From positions 62,001-126,000 of the forward strand of contig NZ_BMGT01000002.1 of the NCBI RefSeq assembly GCF_014640335.1: a stretch of 64,000 nucleotides of DNA. The letters run 5' to 3'. The position numbers were made by a program, and so were the translations under genes. Of the stretch, positions 51,556-61,407 are shown piece by piece. The DNA comes from Edaphobacter dinghuensis. Its GTDB lineage: Bacteria; Acidobacteriota; Terriglobia; Terriglobales; Acidobacteriaceae. The notes beneath the pieces were generated by a model. It made no database searches, had not been told where the DNA came from, and worked only from the letters and a program-made list of their open reading frames with translations. Each line of letters begins with the position of its first letter. The stretch's first letter is position 1.

Positions 51556-52772
51556 CTGTTAGTCGTATGCCCTGACCCTGCCATCCACAGCAATGGTTGC
51601 CGGATGGGAAAGTTTCGGATGACCTCCGGAACCACAGGGTCAGGGTTGAGTGTCTTCCATAACGCGATGTAATCCTGCTTGCCATAGGCCAGGCCGGAGA
51701 AGAGCAGCGCAGGATTTCTGACCGGGAAGTCGTCGAAGTGTTCGACATCGTGCGCGAACGGCCACGCAGCCTTGTCCTTGATATAGGGATACATGAACTG
51801 CATCAGCTTGCGCAGCCCGCGGCCATCCGGCGTGGCAAAACTCCATAGATCATCACTCTTGGCCGAGATACTTTGAGCGATGCCGCAAAGCACATCCATA
51901 TCGAAGAGGGAGTAGCTGTAAGGCTTTGTACGTGCCAGCTCCAGCGGCAGACTTCCATTGGCAGCGATCTGGCCAGGTACAAGCACGGTCTTGAAGCGTT
52001 CGCGGCACCATGACATGACCTCTTCATTTTGGGTAAACCGTGCAAACTCTCCAGCCTGCAAAACCCAGCAGGTCCCATGGTTGTTCTTTGCATCGCGCTC
52101 TTCCTGGCCATTCTTTGAGGTGCGCATCCACTCGAGATAGTCCGCAAACCACTGCTGAATCTCTTTTCCACCTTCGAGCACCTGTGCAGCCATTAGCAGA
52201 GTTGCTGCCCGCGCCGGTTCCACCAGATGGAGTGTGTCGATAATTCCGGTCCCACGCCCTTTGCTCACTCCGAAGATTGCCTGTGCAAACTGTAGATTCG
52301 GATTCATTCGTGTAGCTGGATCGACGAACCACGCTCGCAGATGCTGCCCGGCGTGCTCTGCGTATCTTCGTTCCCGCGTTAGCTCCCATGCGGCAGTCAG
52401 TGCAGGGACAATCAGGCTTAGCCTGATCAGAGCGTTGCGGTGCGCATTGAAGTTTTCTGGGTTCGACATGCCATCGCGCCGTATATAAGGACCGCCCGGG
52501 TTCTTCGGGTCCGGCCACCAGTAGTCTCCTTCGGAGAAGTAATCATGCGGTCCCCCTGAACTGCGCGTAGATCGTGCTGCAGTTACGGTGATCGGTTTCT
52601 CCGTGAGATAACGGTTGGCTGTGGCAAGAATTCGCGCGTGATCGAGCTTTGCAACCATTGTGTAAGGGGTCATTTCAGTATGGGTGGTGCTCGCATATAA
52701 GGCCCGGCTGGGGAGATAGGCAGCCATACTCCCGGCAATCGCTAAAAACTCTCGTCGTGTCGTTATCTTCAT
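51552..52772 (-). CDS. Exported alginate-lyase-family protein
   Basis: 406 residues with a Tat-like signal (TTRREFLAIAGSMAAYLPS). It matches the alginate lyase superfamily (PF05426 type): SGGPHDYFSEGDYWWPDP, NFNAHRNALIRLSL, KNNHGTCWVLQAGEFARF, and AWPFAHDVEHFDDFPVRNPALLF. The fold is an alpha barrel; some members act on alginate, others on other uronic-acid polymers. Given the GH105 and PL4 enzymes near it, a pectic substrate is as likely as alginate. ATG 52772 has AAGAAGG upstream and gives the Tat motif near the N-terminus. It is convergent with GH105. Confidence 0.88.
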   Translation of the reverse strand: MKITTRREFLAIAGSMAAYLPSRALYASTTHTEMTPYTMVAKLDHARILATANRYLTEKPITVTAARSTRSSGGPHDYFSEGDYWWPDPKNPGGPYIRRDGMSNPENFNAHRNALIRLSLIVPALTAAWELTRERRYAEHAGQHLRAWFVDPATRMNPNLQFAQAIFGVSKGRGTGIIDTLHLVEPARAATLLMAAQVLEGGKEIQQWFADYLEWMRTSKNGQEERDAKNNHGTCWVLQAGEFARFTQNEEVMSWCRERFKTVLVPGQIAANGSLPLELARTKPYSYSLFDMDVLCGIAQSISAKSDDLWSFATPDGRGLRKLMQFMYPYIKDKAAWPFAHDVEHFDDFPVRNPALLFSGLAYGKQDYIALWKTLNPDPVVPEVIRNFPIRQPLLWMAGSGHTTNS

Positions 52773-52888
52773 TCTGTAGCCTTCTTGGTATTCCGTTCGC
52801 AGATCAAACAAAATAGGAGTGCCTCGCCATCATACTTGCCTCCACTCCTGACGCGCCAACTCACTTCATGATGGTGATAGCGAGTAGC

Positions 52889-52917
52889 TTGACTACTGAA
52901 TGGTCGTTCAGTAAGCT
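52889..52917 (+). promoter_or_regulatory. Promoter of the beta-oxidation operon with TetR-like operator
   Basis: TTGACT (52889-52894) and TAAGCT (52912-52917) are 17 bases apart. The spacer is filled by an inverted repeat, TACTGAA (52894-52900) and TTCAGTA (52907-52913) around TGGTCG; the core TGAATGGTCGTTCA has the look of TetR-family operators that respond to acyl-CoA. A bound repressor would block polymerase directly. The start codon is at 52952. Confidence 0.65.
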
Positions 52918-52951
52918 GCACTCGTCTGAGGTTTTATCCCCGGGAGCCCGA

Positions 52952-55405
52952 ATGCCCCAGAGCAATACCGCACTGAGACAGATTCGCAAAGTCGCCGTTC
53001 TTGGAGCCGGGACCATGGGCTCACGGATTGCTGCTCACATCGCTAATGCCGGACTCCCCGTAATTCTGCTGGATATTGTGCCTCCGGGAACAGGTGGAGA
53101 CGCTCCCAGCCACGAGCGAAGCAAGTTCGCGCTTGCCTCTCTTGAGGCTCTCAAGGGATCGAAGCCTGCAGCATTTTATGCAGTTGATAGTGCTCGCCTC
53201 ATTACGCCTGGCAACTTTGAGGACGATCTCGCGCTGATTGCAGACTGCGACTGGGTTATCGAAGCAGTTGCAGAAGATCTCGACATCAAGGCAGCGCTGC
53301 TCAATAAAGTACAACCGCACCTGCGACCCAATGCGATTCTTACGACGAATACCAGCGGATTGCCTATTGACGCGATTGCAGCCCGCCTCCCCGACGATCT
53401 GCGGCAGCGTTTTTTCGGTACTCACTTTTTTAATCCGCCGCGCTATATGCGCCTGCTCGAAATTATCCCCACGGACGATACCAACCTCGACGATATCGCT
53501 TGCATCTCGCACTTCTGTGATCAGCGTCTTGGTAAAACCATCGTTCGCTCGCACGATACCCCTAATTTCATCGCGAACCGTATCGGCACATTCAGCCTGG
53601 GTAACGCGATTCGCTTAATGCAGGTGCAGGGATTGTCCATCGAAGAGGTCGACGTTCTCACGGGAACTGCCCTTGGTTGGCCCAGAACGGGAACCTTTCG
53701 ACTCGGCGATATGGTCGGCATCGATGTGCTGGCACATGTAGCGAAGAACTTCGAGGCACAGGCCGAGCGTATTCAGGATGAGCGTGCCGAGGTCACTCTT
53801 GCGCCGTTCATCGAGACAATGATTGAGAAGAAGTGGCTCGGTGATAAGAGCGGGCAGGGTTTCTACAAGAAAGAGGGCCGGGACACCGAAGGACGCGACG
53901 TTCGCCTGGTTCTGGATTGGCGAACGTTCGATTACAAGCCCAGTACTCGGCCAAAGTTTCCTGCACTCGATATGGCGAAGAGCATAGACTCCACCGCTGC
54001 ACGTATCGCGCAGCTGCTCCATGCTGATCCATCGAAAGACAAAGCCGCAGCATTTTACTGGCCCTTGCTTACCGAGCTTTTTACCTACACCGCAAACCGC
54101 ATTCCCGAGATAGCCGATAGCATCGTTGAAGTAGACCAGGCTATGAAGGCCGGATTCAACTGGGAACTTGGTCCCTTCGAGATGTTCGACGCTGCCGGAG
54201 TGCGAGCGACGACGGAGAAGATGCGTGCCGCTGGGATGCCTGTAGCAAAGAACGTCGAGAAGCTTCTTCACGCAGGCGAGAGCTGGTACAAGGAGGATCC
54301 CACCATTCCCAGTGGGCGTCTCTTCTTCGATCCAGTCAGCAGCACCTATAAGCCTGTTCCGGTTGCAGACGGCGTAACATCGCTTGCCGTCATCAAAAAA
54401 GCGCGCGGTGTAGTCAGAAAGAATCCGGGAGCTTCTGTCGTAGACCTTGGTGACGGCGTTGCGGCCATTGAGCTGCATTCGAAGATGAATGCTCTGGGCG
54501 ACGATATTGTCTCTCTCATCACACAGACGCTCAAGCCGTCCAGTCAGCAGGTGACAGACTTTGAAGCGTTCGTCATCACCGGAGACTCAGTTAATTTTTC
54601 CGTCGGCGCCAATCTCATGCAACTCCTTCTCACCATTCAGGACGAAGAGTGGGACGAAGTTGATCTCGCTGTGCGCGCCTTTCAGAATATGACGCAGACA
54701 ATCAAGTTTTGCCCGCGCCCTGTTGTCGTTGCGCCGTATGGTATGTGTCTTGGCGGAGGCACGGAGATATCTCTGCATGCTGCTGCACGTCAGCCTCATG
54801 CCGAACTTTACATGGGGCTTGTCGAAGCTGGTGTCGGCCTCATTCCTGGAGGAGGAGGATGTAAAGAGATGACGATCCGCAGCATTGAGGCTGGCTCCAG
54901 CATCCGCCCCGATGCGCGTGGCGAAGGAGTTGAGATATTCGAGGCTCTAAAGAAGAACTTCGAGACGATTGCCAAGGCCGTAGTTTCAACCTCAGCAGCG
55001 GAAGCCCGCAGCCTCGGCTTTCTGCGCCCCTCAGACAACATTACGAGCAACCGTGATCGTCTTCTTACAGAAGCTAAACTGCGTGCTCTCGCAATTGCTC
55101 GTGCAGGCTATGCTGCGCCAATCGCACGCACAGACATTCCTGCCCCCGGTGAAAGTATTCTCGCAACCTTGAAGCTGGCCGTCTGGACAATGCACGAGGG
55201 TGGATACATCTCTGACCACGATGCGAAGGTGGCTAACTGGGCCGCCTATGCACTGTGCGGTGGCAAAATCTCTCCTGCTACTCCTGTCAGTGAGCAATAT
55301 TTGTTAGACCTCGAGCGGGAAGCATTTCTCTCTCTCTGTGGCGAAAAGAAGACTCAGGAAAGAATTGCTTTTACGCTCAAGACAGGCAGGCCACTAAGGA
55401 ATTAG
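52952..55405 (+). CDS. 3-hydroxyacyl-CoA dehydrogenase / enoyl-CoA hydratase (FadB/FadJ-like)
   Basis: 817 residues. The dehydrogenase half comes first: NAD loop VLGAGTMGSRIAAHIANAG near residue 15, NTSGLPIDAIA, FFGTHFFNPPRYMRLLE and IANRIGTF. The C-terminal crotonase-type half (about 520-690) has SVGANLMQLL, YGMCLGGGTEISLHAA and GLVEAGVGLIPGGGG. This order (dehydrogenase then hydratase) is the reverse of E. coli FadB and is a recognised bacterial type. It performs hydration and NAD-dependent oxidation in fatty-acid beta-oxidation. ATG 52952 has GGGAG upstream and fits the Rossmann start. It is the first gene of the operon. Confidence 0.93.
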   Translation: MPQSNTALRQIRKVAVLGAGTMGSRIAAHIANAGLPVILLDIVPPGTGGDAPSHERSKFALASLEALKGSKPAAFYAVDSARLITPGNFEDDLALIADCDWVIEAVAEDLDIKAALLNKVQPHLRPNAILTTNTSGLPIDAIAARLPDDLRQRFFGTHFFNPPRYMRLLEIIPTDDTNLDDIACISHFCDQRLGKTIVRSHDTPNFIANRIGTFSLGNAIRLMQVQGLSIEEVDVLTGTALGWPRTGTFRLGDMVGIDVLAHVAKNFEAQAERIQDERAEVTLAPFIETMIEKKWLGDKSGQGFYKKEGRDTEGRDVRLVLDWRTFDYKPSTRPKFPALDMAKSIDSTAARIAQLLHADPSKDKAAAFYWPLLTELFTYTANRIPEIADSIVEVDQAMKAGFNWELGPFEMFDAAGVRATTEKMRAAGMPVAKNVEKLLHAGESWYKEDPTIPSGRLFFDPVSSTYKPVPVADGVTSLAVIKKARGVVRKNPGASVVDLGDGVAAIELHSKMNALGDDIVSLITQTLKPSSQQVTDFEAFVITGDSVNFSVGANLMQLLLTIQDEEWDEVDLAVRAFQNMTQTIKFCPRPVVVAPYGMCLGGGTEISLHAAARQPHAELYMGLVEAGVGLIPGGGGCKEMTIRSIEAGSSIRPDARGEGVEIFEALKKNFETIAKAVVSTSAAEARSLGFLRPSDNITSNRDRLLTEAKLRALAIARAGYAAPIARTDIPAPGESILATLKLAVWTMHEGGYISDHDAKVANWAAYALCGGKISPATPVSEQYLLDLEREAFLSLCGEKKTQERIAFTLKTGRPLRN

Positions 55406-55427
55406 AGCCCCAGGAGTTTTACGTCCC

Positions 55428-56606
55428 ATGAACGAAGCTGTGATCGTCTCCGCTGTTCGCACTCCTGTAGGCAAGGCTCCTCGTGGCACACTGCGCACGA
55501 CGCGACCTGATGACCTGGCTGCGTTCGCAATCATGGGAGCATTGGAGCGCATCCCGCAATTAGATAAAAAAGAGATTGAAGATGTGATTCTGGGCTGCGC
55601 CATGCCGGAGGCGGAACAGGGAATGAACGTTGCCCGTGTTGCCAGCTTCCGAGCCGGACTGCCTGTCGAATCTTCTGCCATGACCATCAACCGTTACTGT
55701 GCCTCTGGTCTGCAAAGTATTGCCATTGCTGCAGATCGCATTCGAACTGGAAGCGCTGAGGTGATTGTCGCCGGAGGTACTGAAAGCATGTCCTATGTCC
55801 CCTTCGGCGGCAATAAGATATCTGTCAATCCATGGCTGGTTGAAAACTACCCAGGCTCGTACATGTCGATGGGTTTGACCGCCGAGCGCGTGGCTACTCG
55901 CTATGGCATCACGCGTGAGGCAATGGATGAGTTTTCATACAACTCTCATCAAAAGGCACTTTCTGCCATTAGCGCGGGGAGATTCGATGATGAGATCGTT
56001 CCGGTAACGGTTACGAATACAAAAATCTGCAGCAAAGGAAAGGCCAAGTCAGTTGGAGTCATTTTCAAGCAAGACGAGGGCCCTCGCGCAGATACTTCAC
56101 TGGAAGCGCTTGCAAAGTTGAAGCCTGTCTTCCACGCCAAAGGCACGGTGACAGCAGGAAATTCTTCGCAAACGTCTGACGGAGCGGCCGCCGCTGTGGT
56201 CATGTCGGCCAGCCATGCCGCAGCACTTGGCATCAAGCCATTGGCGAAGTTTATTGCCTTTGCCTATGCAGGGTGTGACCCCGAAGAGATGGGCATCGGT
56301 CCTATTTATGCTGTACCCAAAGCGCTCAGGATGGCTGGATTATCGTTGGACGACATTGGAGTTATCGAACTCAATGAAGCCTTCGCCGCACAATCTCTTG
56401 CTGTCATTAAGGTCCTTGGAATTGATTCAGCCAAGGTCAATGTCAACGGCGGAGCAATTGCTCTTGGCCATCCACTAGGCTGCACCGGGGCCAAACTTAC
56501 CGCTACGCTTCTTCGCGAGATGCCTCGCCGCGCGGCAAGGTATGGAATGGTAACAATGTGTGTAGGCGGCGGCATGGGAGCCGCTGGAATATTCGAGGTT
56601 CAATAA
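55428..56606 (+). CDS. fadA: Acetyl-CoA C-acyltransferase (thiolase)
   Basis: 392 residues. The nucleophilic Cys91 lies in NRYCASGLQS, the His in NGGAIALGHPLGCTGAK, the second Cys in VTMCVGGGMGAA, and NEAFAAQ is intact. It cleaves 3-ketoacyl-CoA with CoA to acetyl-CoA and a shortened acyl-CoA, the last beta-oxidation step. It starts 22 bases after the fadB-type gene and is followed after 26 bases by the acyl-CoA dehydrogenase gene, all on one strand. Confidence 0.95.
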   Translation: MNEAVIVSAVRTPVGKAPRGTLRTTRPDDLAAFAIMGALERIPQLDKKEIEDVILGCAMPEAEQGMNVARVASFRAGLPVESSAMTINRYCASGLQSIAIAADRIRTGSAEVIVAGGTESMSYVPFGGNKISVNPWLVENYPGSYMSMGLTAERVATRYGITREAMDEFSYNSHQKALSAISAGRFDDEIVPVTVTNTKICSKGKAKSVGVIFKQDEGPRADTSLEALAKLKPVFHAKGTVTAGNSSQTSDGAAAAVVMSASHAAALGIKPLAKFIAFAYAGCDPEEMGIGPIYAVPKALRMAGLSLDDIGVIELNEAFAAQSLAVIKVLGIDSAKVNVNGGAIALGHPLGCTGAKLTATLLREMPRRAARYGMVTMCVGGGMGAAGIFEVQ

Positions 56607-56632
56607 CTGTTTTTGGATTGCAAGGAGCTGCC

Positions 56633-58456
56633 ATGGCTACAACAACTCTTCCCGTAACTCCCTCCGACAAGAAAATTATTCCTGGAGGCAGCTTCCTGAT
56701 CTGCAATCCCACTCCGCAGGACTGTTTCTTCCCCGAAGACTTCAGTGATGAACAGCGTCAGATCGCGCAGACTACCGCTGAGTTTGCCGCTAACGAGATC
56801 GTTCCTGCCTCTGACCAAATTGAGGCTAAGGACTTTGCCGTCATTCGCCGGCTCATCAGGGAAGCCTCCGAGTTGGGACTAACTTCGGTAGACATTCCCG
56901 AAGAATATGGCGGCCTGGAGATGGACAAGAGCACTGCCGCCATCATCGCCGAAAATATCGCGCTACAAGGAAGCTTCTCCGTCATCTTCTCGGCGCACGT
57001 TGGCATTGGCACGCTGCCTATCGTCTGGTATGGCACGACAGAGCAAAAAAAGAAGTATCTTCCAAAACTCGCGAGCGGCGAATTCATCGGCGCCTACGCG
57101 CTTTCAGAGTCTACTAGCGGCTCTGATGCTGTAAGCGCTCGTACTCGTGCCGTCTTGTCTGAAGATAAGCAGACCTACACCTTGAACGGTGAAAAGATGT
57201 GGATTACCAATGCTGGGTTCGCAGATCTTTTCACCATCTTTGCTCAATGCGCGATTTCCGACGGACCGAAAGCCGGTGAAGAAAAACTCACGGCCTTTCT
57301 GGTCGAGCGCGGCACTCCTGGTCTCACCATTGGCAAAGAAGAGCACAAGCTCGGTATTCGAGGTAGCTCTACCTGCCCGCTTAGCCTTGCAGACTGTAAG
57401 ATCCCAGCTGCAAATCTCCTTGGCGAGGTAGGGAAGGGAACTCACATCGCCTTCAACATTCTTAATGTCGGACGCTACAAGCTCGGCAACGCTGCTGTCG
57501 GAGCTGCGCGCATGGCACTCGGCAATGGCATTCGTTATGCCAAAGAGCGCAAGGCCTTCGGCAAAGCTATCTCCGAATTTGGGCTCATTCAGGAAAAGCT
57601 TGCAGACTGCGCCATCGGTATCTTTGTCGGTAAAGCACTCTCCTACCGCACCGTTGGCATGATCGATACAGCTTTAGCCGACGTCGATAAGCACGATACT
57701 GCTGCGATTCAAAAGGCTATTGAAAATTACGCAGTCGAATGCAGCATCGTTAAAGTCTGGGACTCAGAGATGCTCGACCGCGTTGTCGACGAGGTCCTAC
57801 AGATTTATGCAGGCTATGGCTACGTCGAGGAGTATCCTGCTGAACGCGCCTATCGTGACTCACGCATCAACCGCATCTTCGAAGGCACCAACGAGATCAA
57901 CCGTCTCATCATCACCGGCTGGCTCATTAAGTCCGCAATGTCTGGCAAGCTGGCGCTGATGCCAGCGATTAAACAGCTTATGGATGAAGTCATGGCTGGG
58001 CCAACGGTAAAAGAAGAAGACGAGGGGCCACTGGCTGCCGAAATCAGTCTGCTTGCGAGCGCTAAAAAGCTCACGCTCTTCGCCGCTGGATCTGCCACAC
58101 AAAAATACATGGCCAGCATCTCCGACCAACAGGAGATCATGGGCGCTATCGCGGATATGGTCATCGAAGTCTATGCGATGGAATCAGCCATCCTTCGCGC
58201 ACAAAAGATTGTTGCTGCTAAAGGAAACGCCGGAGCTGAAGTTTACGTGACGATGGCCCGTATCTACGCCGCGGTGTCTATCGAAAAGATTGAACTCTGC
58301 GCTCGCAAAGTTATCGCGGCCACAGCCGAAGGCGATATAACTCGAACACAGGTTGCTATTCTTCGCCGCCTTGCCAAGCATGAACCGACCGACACGATTG
58401 CTCTCCGTCGACAAGTTGCTCAGCATATCGTCAAAGCAGGGAAGTATGCCCTCTAG
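56633..58456 (+). CDS. Acyl-CoA dehydrogenase, long (VLCAD-like) type
   Basis: 607 residues. The dehydrogenase core (about 45-430) has ALSESTSGSDA, GEKMWITNAGFADLFTIFA, and the catalytic Glu in IFEGTNEINRLI, as in very-long-chain members. A helical C-terminal domain of about 170 residues follows, also as in VLCAD/ACAD9. It makes trans-2-enoyl-CoA and passes electrons to an electron-transfer flavoprotein, the first beta-oxidation step. AAGGAG precedes ATG 56633. It closes the fadB-fadA operon and is convergent with ppk1, separated by only 26 bases. Confidence 0.94.
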   Translation: MATTTLPVTPSDKKIIPGGSFLICNPTPQDCFFPEDFSDEQRQIAQTTAEFAANEIVPASDQIEAKDFAVIRRLIREASELGLTSVDIPEEYGGLEMDKSTAAIIAENIALQGSFSVIFSAHVGIGTLPIVWYGTTEQKKKYLPKLASGEFIGAYALSESTSGSDAVSARTRAVLSEDKQTYTLNGEKMWITNAGFADLFTIFAQCAISDGPKAGEEKLTAFLVERGTPGLTIGKEEHKLGIRGSSTCPLSLADCKIPAANLLGEVGKGTHIAFNILNVGRYKLGNAAVGAARMALGNGIRYAKERKAFGKAISEFGLIQEKLADCAIGIFVGKALSYRTVGMIDTALADVDKHDTAAIQKAIENYAVECSIVKVWDSEMLDRVVDEVLQIYAGYGYVEEYPAERAYRDSRINRIFEGTNEINRLIITGWLIKSAMSGKLALMPAIKQLMDEVMAGPTVKEEDEGPLAAEISLLASAKKLTLFAAGSATQKYMASISDQQEIMGAIADMVIEVYAMESAILRAQKIVAAKGNAGAEVYVTMARIYAAVSIEKIELCARKVIAATAEGDITRTQVAILRRLAKHEPTDTIALRRQVAQHIVKAGKYAL

Positions 58457-58482
58457 TTCAGCCACTTTGTAAGAGCACTCAT

Positions 58483-60693
58483 CTACGAGACCGTACCTTC
58501 AGGGGCGGCCTTTGCTTTTGCGGGAACTGCTTCCACTGCACCTTCTGCGATGCGCATCAGATAATCCTGCGCCGCAAATGGAGCTACCGTCTTTGCTGCT
58601 CTTACATACTCTCCATCCGGTTGCAGCAGCCGAGCCTTCGTATTATCCGCCAGATACGCTGCCAGGATCTCTTCTCGTAAGCGTTTCGCCAGGTCGGCCT
58701 GTGTCACTGGGAACAAGACCTCGCATCGCTCGAACAGGTTTCGCGGCATCCAGTCCGCGCTGCCGCAGTAGATCTCCTCTTTTCCGCCATTGGCGAAGCA
58801 GAAGATACGGCTGTGTTCGAGATATCGCCCCACAATGCTACGTACTCGTATATGTTCGCTTAATCCCTTCACTCCAGGGCGCAGCGAGCACATTCCTCGT
58901 ACAATCAGATCGATCTCCACCCCAGCCTTCGAAGCCTCGTACAAGGCCTCGACAGTGGGCCTGTCGAGCAGTGCATTCATCTTGGCTACAATCGCCGCTG
59001 GCTTTCCAGCTTTTGCATGGGCTGTCTCGCGTGCGATCAACGCGATTACCTTCTCTGCCAATGTCAGCGGAGCAACCAGCAGGGGTGCATAAGATGCGGC
59101 CTCCGTCTCGGCCGTTAGATAGTTGAATACCTTCTGCACTGCCTCAGTCATCTCTGGCCTCGACGTGAGCAAACTGATGTCGGTATAAAACCGCGCCGTC
59201 ACCGGATTGTAGTTTCCTGTGCCCAGGTGAGCATATCTTCGCACGATGCCATCAGGATCGCGTCTGACTAGCAGTGCCAGTTTGCAGTGTGTCTTGAAGC
59301 CAAATATCCCGTGAAAGACTCCAACTCCTGCATCCTCCAGCTCTCGTGCCCAGCGAATGTTCGAGTCTTCGTCGAACCTTGCCATCAACTCGACCACAAC
59401 AGTGACATCTTTACTCTGCGCTGCCTCAATCAGCGCACGAAAGATCGGTGAGTCCTTACTTGTGCGGTAGAGCGTCTGCTTCATCGAGATGACGCCGGAA
59501 TCCCTCGCCCCCGCCTCGATGAAATCCTCCACCGTCTTGTATGAGTCGAAGGGATGGTGCAGCATCACATCATGGGTACGCAGTTCTTCAAACAGATCAA
59601 CCAGCTTCGGCCCCAGCTTGAACTCTTTCCCGGCAAACGCAGGATATTTAAGCTCGGGCCGTTTCGTCTCCGAGTAGAGATTCATCAATCGTGAAAGATT
59701 GACGGGCCCATCCGTCCGATAGACCTGCCAGGGATCAAGCTCAAAGTTCATTCGCAGCCGGTCGACGATTTCGTCTCCTGCCGAACCATCGATCTCCAAC
59801 CGCACGGCATCGCCTTTGCGGCGGTTATGCAACTCCGCACGCACGCTCTCCAGCACCGACCGCGACTCTTCTTCCTGCATATAGAGATTGCTGTTTCGAG
59901 TCACGCGAAATGCCGAGCAGGATAGAATTTCGTATCCACGAAACATCCTCTCCACCTGCGATTCAATCAGTTCGTGCAGCAGAATGAAGTCGCTGTATCC
60001 CTCAGGACCCGGCAGCGGCACCAGACGAGGCAGGGAACGCGGCACAGTTACAACACCCAGAATCGCAGGCCGCGTCCCGCCGTTTCCCTTACGCTTATTC
60101 TTCAGCAGGAGAGCAAGGCAAAGCGCCTTGTTCTGCACTCGCGGAAACGGGTGCGAAGGGTCGATCGTTACCGGGGTTAGCAACGGATCGACCTCATTCT
60201 CATAGAACTCCAGCGCATGGGCACGTGCCTTGTCGCCGACCTGTTCCCACCGCAGCACACGGATTCGCTCATCTCTCATGGCAGGCAGCAGTTGTTCATT
60301 CCAGCACCGATACTGGGCTGCCACGAAATTCTTCAGGCGTTCGCGCAACTGGTCGAGCCGTTGCTGCGGTCGCAACCCACCCTCATCCAGAGGTTGAGCA
60401 AGGTTATAGCCGTCTTCAATTCGCTGCAGGATACCGGCCACCCGAATCTCGATAAACTCATCCAGGTTGCTCGCCGTAATCGCAAGAAATTTCACTCGCT
60501 CCAGCAATGGATTTGTAGCATCCTGCGCCTCTTCGAGTACGCGCTGGTTAAATCGCAGCCACGATTCGTCCCGACTGAAGAAAAGGGTTTCAACAACTTT
60601 CGTGGCAGCCTTCTTTACGGGCTTGGCATCGTCTGTTTCTGCGGCTACTCGTTTTTTAGCAGTCATAGAGGTATATGAGATTACCGTATTCAT
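58483..60693 (-). CDS. ppk1: Polyphosphate kinase 1
   Basis: About 736 residues. It reversibly makes polyphosphate from ATP in the cytoplasm or at the membrane. Family marks: SWLRFNQRVLEEAQD, TASNLDEFIEIRVAG, PFPRVQNKALCLAL, HHPFDSYKTVEDFI, the catalytic His in FGFKTHCKLALLVRR, AHLGTGNYNP and the second His in RYLEHSRIFCF. A Lys/Ala-rich extension precedes the core. The start is uncertain: ATG 60693, ATG 60666 and TTG 60714 are all in frame and none has a clear SD. Confidence 0.95.
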   Translation of the reverse strand: MNTVISYTSMTAKKRVAAETDDAKPVKKAATKVVETLFFSRDESWLRFNQRVLEEAQDATNPLLERVKFLAITASNLDEFIEIRVAGILQRIEDGYNLAQPLDEGGLRPQQRLDQLRERLKNFVAAQYRCWNEQLLPAMRDERIRVLRWEQVGDKARAHALEFYENEVDPLLTPVTIDPSHPFPRVQNKALCLALLLKNKRKGNGGTRPAILGVVTVPRSLPRLVPLPGPEGYSDFILLHELIESQVERMFRGYEILSCSAFRVTRNSNLYMQEEESRSVLESVRAELHNRRKGDAVRLEIDGSAGDEIVDRLRMNFELDPWQVYRTDGPVNLSRLMNLYSETKRPELKYPAFAGKEFKLGPKLVDLFEELRTHDVMLHHPFDSYKTVEDFIEAGARDSGVISMKQTLYRTSKDSPIFRALIEAAQSKDVTVVVELMARFDEDSNIRWARELEDAGVGVFHGIFGFKTHCKLALLVRRDPDGIVRRYAHLGTGNYNPVTARFYTDISLLTSRPEMTEAVQKVFNYLTAETEAASYAPLLVAPLTLAEKVIALIARETAHAKAGKPAAIVAKMNALLDRPTVEALYEASKAGVEIDLIVRGMCSLRPGVKGLSEHIRVRSIVGRYLEHSRIFCFANGGKEEIYCGSADWMPRNLFERCEVLFPVTQADLAKRLREEILAAYLADNTKARLLQPDGEYVRAAKTVAPFAAQDYLMRIAEGAVEAVPAKAKAAPEGTVS

Positions 60694-60832
60694 ATGAAGG
60701 CCGCGCAAATTCAAAGGTTTGCCTGACGGAAAAACTTAAGCAATAACGATCATCTCCCAAGTCAGCCGGCGCCGAAAATAAATTGAGGCAAAGCTAAAAT
60801 ATCCCCACCCCCTCATCCGTCTACACCAGCAG

Positions 60833-61396
60833 ATGAACGAATTGACGATCATCGAGCAGGACCAGCTCATCTCCGAGGCGATGCGCCGGGATGAGCCGCG
60901 CCTGCGCAGCTTCATCCGCAAACGAGTCGCCGACAGCGGAGAAGCCGAAGACATTCTGCAGGACGTCTTCTATGAACTCATCGAGGCCTACCGCCTCATG
61001 AAACCCATCGAACAGGTTACAGCGTGGCTCTTCCGCGTGGCGCGAAACCGGATGATCGATCTTTTCCGCAAGAGCAAGCCCGGTTCGCTCAATGAGCCTA
61101 TTTCAAATGCAGAGGGCTGCAATACGCTCGAAGATCTTCTGCCCTCGCCTGATCTTGGGCCGGAGGCGGCCTATGCGCGCAGCCTCCTGCTTGATGCGCT
61201 TGACGAAGCTTTGGAAGAGTTACCACCGGAGCAGCGCGAAGTTTTTATTGCCCATGAGCTGATGGGCCAAAGCTTTAAAGAAATCGCGGCCGAAACCGGC
61301 ATCAGCGTCAATACGCTGCTCTCGCGCAAACGCTACGCCGTTCTGCACCTGCGCAGCACGCTGCAATCAATCTACGACACCATCGCAAAGCCATAA
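60833..61396 (+). CDS. ECF-type sigma-70 family factor
   Basis: 187 residues. Region 2 (about 20-85) has RLRSFIRKRVADSGEAEDILQDVFYELIEAY and AWLFRVARNRMIDLFRK; region 4 (about 125-180) has LEELPPEQREVFIAHELMGQSFKEIAAETGISVNTLLSRKRYA. Region 3 is missing, as in ECF factors. It redirects RNA polymerase to a small regulon. No classical anti-sigma gene follows; instead a small membrane protein and a small coiled-coil protein are encoded immediately downstream and may control it. Confidence 0.93.
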   Translation: MNELTIIEQDQLISEAMRRDEPRLRSFIRKRVADSGEAEDILQDVFYELIEAYRLMKPIEQVTAWLFRVARNRMIDLFRKSKPGSLNEPISNAEGCNTLEDLLPSPDLGPEAAYARSLLLDALDEALEELPPEQREVFIAHELMGQSFKEIAAETGISVNTLLSRKRYAVLHLRSTLQSIYDTIAKP

Positions 61397-61407
61397 GGAG
61401 AAGTCCA

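Noticed and set aside
44000..54000. A dif site at the composition switch
   Set aside because: No sequence resembling the XerC/XerD half sites with a six-base centre could be recognised by eye, so no feature is placed.
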